From contig CM029664.1 of assembly GCA_017311315.1 (NCBI GenBank), forward strand, positions 37,551,939 to 37,615,938: 64,000 nucleotides of DNA, read 5' to 3'. The notes under the pieces were generated by a model. It saw nothing but the letters and a program-made list of their open reading frames with translations. It did no database searches and was not told where the DNA came from. Shown here piece after piece: positions 56,074 to 64,000 of the stretch. A program made the translations under genes and the position numbers. The stretch comes from Dendrocalamus latiflorus (lineage: Eukaryota > Streptophyta > Magnoliopsida > Poales > Poaceae). Position 1 is the stretch's first letter. Each line of letters opens with the position of its first letter.

Positions 56074-59000
56074 TGTCAGACCCGGATTTTTCTATCCAGA
56101 ATCTCCTGTGAAACCGCAACACTATTCCCTGGATTAGTAGATAGTGCTCACAGGTATATTGTTGCATCATTTCATACATCGCATGAAGCACATCAACTCA
56201 TAATAATATTACATGACTGAGTTTGAATTATGCTGCATCGGGCAACAATTTTACATAAGGGCCGATCAGGCCAAATGTTCACATTACAAGAGCGCAACAG
56301 CGGAAGCAAAAGCAAGGTAAGGCCTTTAGTCCACAAGCAAGCGACTGGGGGGTAAATATGTGCCATATGATTATTACTTAAGTTTAAGCAATAATTATAG
56401 GCACACAACACCATGGTCTAATTGCTTAGGACCCAAAAGCGCAGTAGTCGTCCTAAGCCTCGGCGTTGTTTCCTCCATCTGTTGCCGGGGTTTCTTCATA
56501 TGCATAATGATCTTGGGCCCCTGAATTTGATTTTGGTAATGCGAGTGTGAGCACAAACCACCGTGCTCCGCGAGCCAATACACAAAATGTAGTATGTAGT
56601 ATGCATGGCTTATCAAGAGAAGGCTAAGGCTCTTTTATTTGCGAGAAATTGCTGTTTAATTATACTTCTTAGAAAATCTCCTATGACTTAGCAGTTTTGA
56701 CTAAAACATAGTGTATGAGAAAGATCGCTTTTAATAGTAGTGATCCAGATACCATCCACCATTACATGGTCTCTGCACCTATGCTAAACCTTCAGCGTTA
56801 TAGCCGCTTACATTATCACTGGGACGACACCCAGGGCAACTCAAATTAGGACTTTCCACTGCCCTCCATTTTTCCCATTACACCCACCAAGTTTTCAAAA
56901 TAGAACTATATCTAGTTAAGTTCCCATGTCCGCCTTTGACCGTGGGCACAGCTATTCGAATAGTTTTGACTCTGCAAAGTTTGCACACTTTACCCACAAG
57001 ACACAGTTCGCTCGTTGCCCCGCATGATTCCTTAGTCGTGCGGTTGAGCAAACCATCACAATAACCGCTCAAAGTACCTCGCCCCTTCCATCATTCACCC
57101 TATGGGTCGCTCCCACTTGCGGTGGGTCCCAGACGTTGTGCGGGATGTTCCTCCTCTGAACGACTAGCAGCTGGCTACCTACACTACTAGCCGCCATGGT
57201 GAACTTCACCCTCTACGAGTGTCCCATTCAAGCCATCACACAGATAGCCGCTTGCACTACCTCACCTCCTCCACTTGTGAGGATGACTTTTAGGGTCCAG
57301 CAAATCTACTAAGCCAAGTTGTACTTTACAGACTTGTGATTGTACTTGTTTTACACAGGAGGTCATGACAAGATTCAGTCCTTAGGGTTATCTGGGCGGT
57401 TCTACCACTAACCACACTCTCGTGCACCACTGCACCATACCCCCGAACCATCCGCCTAGATAGATAAGCAATTTGAGGTTTTTGGGAGCACAAAATAACC
57501 ATATCCAAGTATACTAGTCATTACCACCATGACTTCCCAAACCTGTTTATCCATGATTAAAAGTGATGCTTGGGCCTTTTGGCCCCGAATGCCTAGGCAA
57601 GACTAAGCATGGCATATAAATACAGACTTACATTCGAAAGATTACCACTATAGTTTTACTAGGGTGACAAGGCTCACATATTTGATTATTCCAAAGGAAT
57701 GTATTATTAACAAGCTTATTAATGGGTATGTAGCTAGGGTATTGAAATCAAGCATATACTTAGCACATAAAATAATAGCACGCAGTTGATAATTTAAACG
57801 AAAGTAATTTGCAGGAAATGTAGGTTCAATATGATCAAAGTATTGACTCGCCTTAGTCACAGTGGTTTTGGTCTAGGTTGTCTTGAGCGGCTTTAGCTTC
57901 AGCTTCTTCTTCTTGAGCCTCGTACGCTATTGTTATGTGCGCAAAAATTTGGATAAAAAGCAAATCAGCAAGCCAAATAAACATTCACAAGAAAATCCAA
58001 ATAACTCCAAAGTTCATTATTTCAGTTCTATTAGACATACTTTGATTTTTGGGTAAGCTTAGAAATGTGTTTCATTTAATTTGGTGTTAGAATGAATCAA
58101 TTATAATTATTTAAAGTTTAACCATAAGTCAATTACATGCAATGTAGCCTCTATTTCAATTTGAATATAGTAGAGGATTCTCATCATGGCTAGGGCATAG
58201 GATTAATATTTATGTTTTTAAATCATATGGTGGCTAGTCCTACAATTTTTACTAACATGCAAAAGTTTATGGTTTATTGTTTAGTCAATTTTTCATTTGC
58301 TAAGTTGTCATTCCATGAGAGCATACACCTAACAATATCCCTACTAAGCCTTTAATTAATAGTTAAGATTTAAAATAAATAATCAAAGCATATTATTTAC
58401 TAGCATGTGATGGTTAATACATGGTTAAATGTTTAAGAGGCTCACTTATATCCTATATAAATTTTTACATCATATATGAATTAATTTCTGACTTTTCCTG
58501 GATTTATATTTGCTAAAATAGCTTAGCAAAAATTAACCAAAAACCTATTCTAAATGTTGTAGTCTGGGGGAATCGAACGCGGGTCGGCATGGTGAACGCG
58601 CGCCTGTCTAGCCAGCTGAGCCTCGGGTGTTACCTGATGTGTAGGGGAGGGAGATTGCAGAAGAGTTGAGCAGCAGCTGTGTCCAGAGGTAGAGGAAGCC
58701 GGGGGCGGTGTATGGTGGCGGTGTGGCCGGTGAGGGGCGGCCGAGGAGGTGCCGGCAGTGAGAAAAATGTAACGCTGGCGTCACGTGGAAGACGATGGAG
58801 GGGTCGATGGGGGCCGAGGAGCACCGGAGGTGAGTCGACGACGTGCGGCGGCGGCGGGCTTGGGAGAGGCTCGACACCGGCGAGCTACGGGCATGGTGGA
58901 GTTTGGTGGAGGAGGGGAATAGTTTTGCCGTGCTCCGAGGGTGGCTTGGGAGAGAGGAATCGAGTTATGGTGGCTCGACGCGGTGGCGCACTCGCCGACC

Positions 59001-59928
59001 GGCCGTGGGGAAGAAAAGGGCGCCGGCAAGAAATGGGGGCACGGGAGGCCAATTAGTTGCTAAGGAAGCTAGGGCGGGGTGTGGCGACGCTAGTGGAGGC
59101 CTCGGCTAGGGCTTTATAGCCGGGAAAAAGGTGCGGCGGCAGGAGGGCAGTTGGCTGGGGCATGGCGGCGACGTTTGCCCAGCATGGCTACAGGGGAGGC
59201 GATGGGATGAATGACCGATGACGTTGCTGGCGTAGGGGAGAAAAGCGATGCGTGCGGCAGATCCGTGGTCCGACGCAGCGGATGACCGGAGCCGCGCTTC
59301 CTGTCATCGGCATGGGCGGCAACAGGCGAGTAATGGCTGCCAGGCGGTGACGCGGGCGCTGTGTTTGACGTGACGGCGGTGGGGCCGAGGTGACGCGCGC
59401 GGAGATGGCACCGGTGACCAACAGTCTGAAGGGAGACGCCGCGGGGATGGCGGGCTGCGGCGCCGGTTGGGCCAAGCGGGGAAGGAGGTGTCGGCCTTGT
59501 CCGAACGCTGCGAGAGCAGGGAAGGAAAACAGGGGAAAGGAGCGGGTCGGCTGGGCTGGCTGGCTGGGCCGGTTCGGCCGGCCGCAAGGCCTTTTCCTTT
59601 CTTTTTTATTTGTGTGTGTGTATATATATTCCTATGTTCATACATATTCTTATGCACATCTTTATTTGTAAAATTTCATGGCATATATTTCTTCATATAC
59701 ATCTTTTCATTTTTATTATTTCTTTATATGTTATTTTTATTTTTACTTATCTATTTATTATTAATTTCATGTTTCACTCATAATTTCTTATTGGTTTTAT
59801 TCTCCCATTATGGAGACCTTAAACCAAACTCCAGAAAATCCAAAAAAGTTCAAATATCAAAAGAAATATATTTCAAAATAACTCAAAGGTTACACTTTTC
59901 CCAATTCTTTAAATTTCAGGGTGTTATA
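56074..59928. mobile_element. Solo LTR, long Ty3/gypsy type (copy 2)
   Basis: 3855 bp starting TGTCAGACCCGG and ending CAGGGTGTTATA, with a perfect 5-bp duplication GCTTG (56069-56073 and 59929-59933). Same general layout as 16342-19098 but longer; the GC-rich block 58560-59580 accounts for much of the extra length. Open frames in that block are compositional. Confidence 0.85.
58562..58629 (-). other. tRNA-like segment in the LTR
   Basis: The minus strand reads GAGGCTCAGCTGGCTAGACA (A-box-like, D-arm) and, about 30 bases on, CGCGTTCGATTCCCC (B-box, T-arm). Spacing and length (about 68 nt) match a tRNA, but the acceptor ends do not pair and there is no clear anticodon stem. Best read as a tRNA-derived fragment or pseudogene, not a working tRNA. 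Confidence 0.5.
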
Positions 59929-60482
59929 GCTTGTGAGGATTGGGGAATCTATAGGATGGCGGCGGGAGGGGAGAGACCGAGGCCGAGGCGGCTGCCGGTG
60001 CCGGCGTGCCCGCTGTGCCGCCCGTGCCCGCCGTGCTCCCCATGCTGAGCCAACCCGAGTACAGTACGATTCGCCAGGCCGTACCGTGCCACCCGACGGG
60101 TCGACTTTCCAGACCCGGCCCGGTCCACCGTTTGTACCGTGTCAGCACGGCCCGCCATATGGCATACTCATATCGTACTTGAGTCGTGCCAAATTGACCG
60201 AGCCTCAGACTGTCTCAGAAAAACACGGCCTATCTCTCATCTCTAGGCCGGACAGGTCATCTGGTCGGATGAGCATTGAATGCCTTCAATATATCGCTGT
60301 TCATGGCATGCTACGTACCAACTGATTTCTCCCTCAGAATTACGCCCTTTATTGCTTTCTGCCCTCCTGAGCCATTCAAGTGGAGTACTACTCGTTTGAG
60401 TCGTTTCTCAGACTTGAATATGCTGCAGTACGACCAATCATGAAAGTTTACTCTCTCTTTTTAGGCTAAAGAACGAAACATA

Positions 60483-60770
60483 GGTTGTGATCAAAATGGC
60501 TTGAGCTTTTGGCTTCAGCTTATTTTTGCACTATTCATAAATTTCGTCTTTTTCTGAACTTTTGGCTTTTTTTTGAGTTTTTTTACCGGTTCTTTTTTTC
60601 CTCGTATTTGTTTGTATTATACGTAATGGGTTAACATGTTTTTTCTATTTTTAAAATTTTTTAAATTTAATTATGGTAAATAAGCCTCTGTCAGCTACAG
60701 TGCTTTTTTCAGCCAGCTACAGTGTTTTCAGCCATAAGCCACGGGCTTTTCAGCCATTTTGATCACAACC
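60483..60770. mobile_element. MITE with long perfect TIR
   Basis: 288 bp starting GGTTGTGATCAAAATGGCT and ending with its exact reverse complement AGCCATTTTGATCACAACC, with ATA on both sides. Inner arms repeat CAGCTACAGTG. Superfamily unsure (Harbinger-like given the 3-bp duplication). Confidence 0.8.
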
Positions 60771-60773
60771 ATA

Positions 60774-62135
60774 AGCCCTTGTTTTTCTGGAAGATTATTG
60801 ACAGGCCAGATGGCCACCGGTAAGTTACTGGAGTACTCTCTTATGAATTATGAGGGGAAATGTAGTATATTCTAGGTACCCACCATGCGCAAAGACCAAA
60901 GTAGCATCGGTTCTAAGAAATAGTTAATGCATAGCAACCATATATAACCTTATTAAATAGCATAAACAACTGCTGTTACCATGACTAAATTCTTGATTTC
61001 ATCCATGGACAAGCATTATAAAGCGACACATTGCAAAATGGAGGGAATATATACTATTAATCAATATGGTGTGTTCTCTCTATTCACATAACTGAACCAC
61101 GCTGCTTAACAATTTGTATTTTAATTTGGCATGATCCTTTTCTGGAAAGAATTGGTTAGCTCATTCGATGTGATATCGGATTTTAGACGTTTTCTTTATC
61201 TTCACCAGCAAGCCTGGCGAAATGGGTATGCACCTGAAAGTGCAAATAACATGCAAACGCTCGATAAATGGCACGATGCGCACGTTTTGAAGTTTCAGCG
61301 CGTATGAACAAAATCGTCGAAAATCAGGTGGTTATCTGTATTATATAGTACTATGTTCTTCGTAGCACGATCGCCGGCAATTAGCTAGGGGTGAGTGGGA
61401 GCGGTGGCCAAACGTACCTGCGGCAAATCGGGCACGGTGGCGTCTTTGTTGCTGACCATCAAACATTCCAGCAGCTCCACTCTTGGTTACCATAGACTTT
61501 ACAGTCGGTACTTGTAGACTTCATACGAATGCTTTAATTTTTGTGATCTTCGAGTACCTCAAGTACTCATGTTGAGTCAGTGGTCTTTAGTCATAGCGAT
61601 CGGTACTCGGTATTCGAAGATTCTGGTCGATAGCGATGCTTGTTATTCCTGAGTGTTTTGAGCGGAGCGTGAATAATTTCCAAGTACTTATTGTTTTTGA
61701 GTACTCGTTGAGCTAGCGGTCGTATTGAGTGAACAAAGGCTGATTTCTGGATAGCGATGACATGTGTGATCGTGGATGACCAGGCTGGTGATGACGGATG
61801 ACTAAAGGTGTGTCTTGATTGTGTGGACTAATGACGGTTAAGATGTGAAAAACTTGTGCCAGGAAAAACGTTTATTTAGTATTTGCATGTGCAGATAGGC
61901 GTGGAGACGATTATGATCGGTGACGAGGATCGGGGCTAGGATAGGGAGATCTGAGGTCCAGACGGTTGAGGATGTCACGCGAGGTGATCAAGGTAACGCT
62001 AGAGCACATGGAGATCAAAGGTGGTGATGCGTGGAGAATCTACGGGCGGTACGATCTTGGAGGTTTTGACATGAAAGTTGATGAAGCGTAATGAAGATAT
62101 AGGAGTTATGATCCTGGAGGCTTTATCACGTGTTG
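60774..62135. other. Intergenic, probably old retroelement debris
   Basis: No gene. 61490-61700 has repeated GAGTACTC/CAAGTACT words; 61740-62130 is rich in GATGA motifs. It resembles decayed LTR sequence, but no ends can be placed. Confidence 0.35.
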
Positions 62136-62389
62136 TGTTAGGAATTATGGGTGGAGTCCATAACTGAGAAGGTCGAGAGTTTGAATCAAACCCATGTTTA
62201 GAAGGGTTTCGGGTCCCTTGGTCCACATGGGCGGAACACAACCAAGCCCACAGAGCAACGGAGCAACAACCTTATAAGTGGTATTGGGCCTTCTCCCCCC
62301 AAAAGACTAGTCCAATGGGTGGGGGCTCCCCCACACTTATAAGTTGTGCTTTCTCCTCTTCCACAACCAATGTGGGATTATTCCCAACA
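62136..62389. repeat. LTR-like unit with inverted ends
   Basis: 254 bp starting TGTTAGGAATTATGGG and ending GGGATTATTCCCAACA. TG...CA ends and the inverted TGTTRGGAATWAT termini suggest a small LTR, as in TRIM elements. No target duplication was found. Confidence 0.45.
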
Positions 62390-62622
62390 ATAAATGTGAG
62401 ATCTGGACCTGGCCGCATACCTAGGTCCAGCCGGGTTTTTACTCCCCGGGCCACAGGTCCACATGGGCGGAACACAACCAAGCCCACGGAGCAACGGAGC
62501 AACAACCTTATAAGTGGTACTGGGCCTTCTCCCCCAAAAGACTAGTCCAATGGGTGGGGGCTCCCCCACACTTATAAGTTGTGCTTTCTCCTCTTCCACA
62601 ACCAATGTGGGATTATTCCCAA
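62220..62622. repeat. 236-bp tandem duplication
   Basis: GGTCCACATGGGCGGAACAC recurs at 62220 and 62456, and the following 165 bases, to CCCAACA, match with only three or four differences. The 66 bases between (62390-62455) occur once. Confidence 0.88.
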
Positions 62623-62639
62623 CATTAAATACAATCACA

Positions 62640-62915
62640 GATGATTTTAGTTTAGAGATTGTTTGTGTTGCTACCATCCCTAAAAACTATTTTTGAAGAG
62701 GAAAAATCACAGACAATTCATGGTAAAACCGTCCATGAAATATCACTGACGGTTGTTAACAAGAACCGTCTGTGATGTTACCAAATATCACAAATAGATT
62801 TTTATTTTAATCGTTTGTGATATTTCACAAACAGTTTGTATTAAAACCATTTGTGATAATTAAGTCATCACAGATGGTTTGTATAAAACATTGTCTGTAA
62901 TAATTCCACTATATT
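62640..62915. repeat. CACTA subterminal repeats
   Basis: At least ten copies of ATCACAGACGGTT / AACCGTCTGTGAT in decayed form and both orientations, as at 13480-13825, directly upstream of a CACTA transposase start. The terminal CACTA itself was not found. Confidence 0.7.
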
Positions 62916-63343
62916 AATTGTGCGCAGACCCGTCAACTCTCTATCTTAAATTCCAGATCTACGCTGCTACTTTGAGCTGGAGGCAGGGTTTTGAGACTAT
63001 TTGGTGAAAGAAGACTATTTGGCATGAGTAATTGTAGATACCCTAAGTTTTTGACTACCTATGATTAGTAATTTGTTCCTAATTGCCTAATAATTTAGAT
63101 TTATAACTTTTGGTGAAAGAAGAATTGAAGATGGTTGATCTAGCTAGCTTGATGTAGAGAGAAGATTATTTTAGATCTAGCATGGTTTAGGGTTTAAGGT
63201 TTAGTCAATTCATAGTCTATTTGTACTTAATTTAATTTAATTAATTATTGCTACATATAGCTACTTAATTTAGATCATACATATATAGTATAGCAATTAA
63301 TTAATTGAATATGTTATACTACATTGTTATATGTGTAACGTAG

Positions 63344-64000
63344 GACCGAAACTGGATGTACGTTGGGAACCATGTGATTGAAAAATATGTTAATAGTGTT
63401 TCTGCCTTTACAAGATTTGCCGAGGAGGATATGTTGAATAAGTGGGTGGAATATATGTACTGTTTATGCATTGACTGCGAGAATCTAAAAATATTTAAGA
63501 ATCGAGCGCAGATTAAAGTGCATTTCATTCGAAGGGGTTTCAAAAGGGGTATGCATGTTAGACCAGTCATGGTGAAGAGAAAATTACACAGGAAGGTAGT
63601 AATAATGATATCACAAATGAAATCAATGATATGTTGCCGGATGATCATATCAATTATGGTTCTGATTCGGATAGGATGAATGATGATAATATGGATCAGA
63701 TGTTTCACGGTGAATAAGGGAACTGTGATGAGAAAGAGTATGCTAAATTCTGGGGCTTGATGGAGGACTCGGAGAAATCTTTGTTCACGTGCTGCAAATC
63801 AAAGTACACGAGATTGTCAGCCGTGCTTGAATTGCTGAAATTGAAGACAAGAAATGGTTGGTCCAACAAGAGCTTCACGACACTATTAGGTCTTTTAGTA
63901 GACATGCTTTTGGTGGGAAGCGGTTGCCCAAAACCACCTACAAAGCTAAGAAGGTTCTTTGTCCATTAATAATAGAAGTAGAAAGAATACATGCATGTCC
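63344..64000 (+). pseudogene. CACTA transposase, N-terminal part, runs off the window
   Basis: From 63344, after an AG that may be a splice acceptor, the frame gives a transposase-associated domain: DRNWMYVGNHVIEKYVNSV, FTRFAEEDML, CLCIDCENLKIF and IKVHFIRRGFKRGM. A frameshift near 63570 and a TAA (near 63716) follow. The TNP2 start (TRLSAVLELLKLKTRNGWSN, about 63808) and, after another shift, a CPLIIEVERIHAC-like stretch lie at 63950-64000. Order and spacing are those of En/Spm transposases. Several breaks make it a pseudogene in this part. Confidence 0.82.

Larger units (their letters stand above)
55046..60245. mobile_element. hAT-like non-autonomous element split by a solo LTR
   Basis: Starts TAGAGGTGGGCATTGG and ends TATCTCTCATCTCTA, with GGCTAGAC (55038-55045) and GGCCGGAC (60246-60253), 6 of 8 identical, as a decayed hAT duplication. 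Both arms are rich in GTGCCGGCACGG-type motifs (55060-55200 and 60060-60160). Without the LTR inside it is about 1.34 kb. A GC-rich block at 55620-56030 opens frames on all strands but shows no domain. Confidence 0.6.

Noticed and set aside
58562..58629. Functional tRNA gene
   Set aside because: Acceptor ends do not pair and no sound anticodon arm is visible; kept only as tRNA-like.
58600..59610. Several overlapping frames of 80-157 codons
   Set aside because: They are in the GC-rich part of a solo LTR, overlap on both strands and show no domain.

Overview
The window is nuclear DNA of a grass (Poaceae). Evidence: dense nested LTR retrotransposons of the Sirevirus (Ty1/copia) and Ty3/gypsy types, small MITEs, CACTA, Mutator-like (MULE) and hAT elements, spliceosomal introns in a long WD40 gene, and GC-rich coding exons in an AT-rich background. 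I cannot assign a species. Roughly four fifths of the window is transposon-derived. No bacterial operon, rRNA gene or CRISPR array was seen.

Host genes. (1) A RADIALIS-like single-MYB (SANT) gene, + strand, 11122-12798, two exons; the second coding exon has only seven codons plus stop. (2) RAE1/Gle2, the seven-bladed WD40 mRNA-export factor, + strand, 23755-29142, eleven coding exons, 339 codons, all reading frames joining cleanly; intron 2 is a GC-AG intron. (3) An intronless fatty-acyl-AMP-ligase-like adenylating enzyme, - strand, 41459-43396. A fourth intact reading frame, a GRF zinc-finger plus coiled-coil protein (31739-32268, - strand), lies inside a MULE.

Layout. 1.2-9.2 kb: a Sirevirus-type LTR split by a hAT MITE (3435-3946, 8-bp target duplication) and by a short gag-protease Ty3/gypsy element (about 4095-8991) whose 3' region holds three tandem-repeat arrays. 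9.2-13.4 kb: RL gene with MITEs in its intron. 13.5-20 kb: CACTA-type DNA with a dead transposase cut in two by a 2.76-kb solo LTR (16342-19098). 20.2-23 kb: dead copia pol. 23.1-35.6 kb: RAE1 enclosed by transposons: a hAT MITE ends 107 bp before its ATG, a 536-bp solo LTR sits in intron 9, and a MULE, a hAT element and another TIR element lie in close succession just past its stop codon. 36-40 kb: Sirevirus remnant without pol and a FAR1-domain pseudogene. 41.4-43.5 kb: the adenylating enzyme. 44.7-54.9 kb: a second, inverted copy of the same MULE family, split by a Sirevirus (45623-54398). 55.0-60.2 kb: a hAT-like element split by a 3.86-kb solo LTR (56074-59928). 60.5-64 kb: a MITE, an LTR-like 236-bp tandem duplication, and the 5' part of a CACTA element running off the window.

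The most distinctive item is the 29346-33291 MULE: 9-bp target duplications, TIRs built from short inverted motifs, a transposase reduced to its DNA-binding part, and a convergent, spliced GRF-zinc-finger gene, an arrangement like the two convergent genes of maize MuDR. All homology calls are by eye; no search was run.
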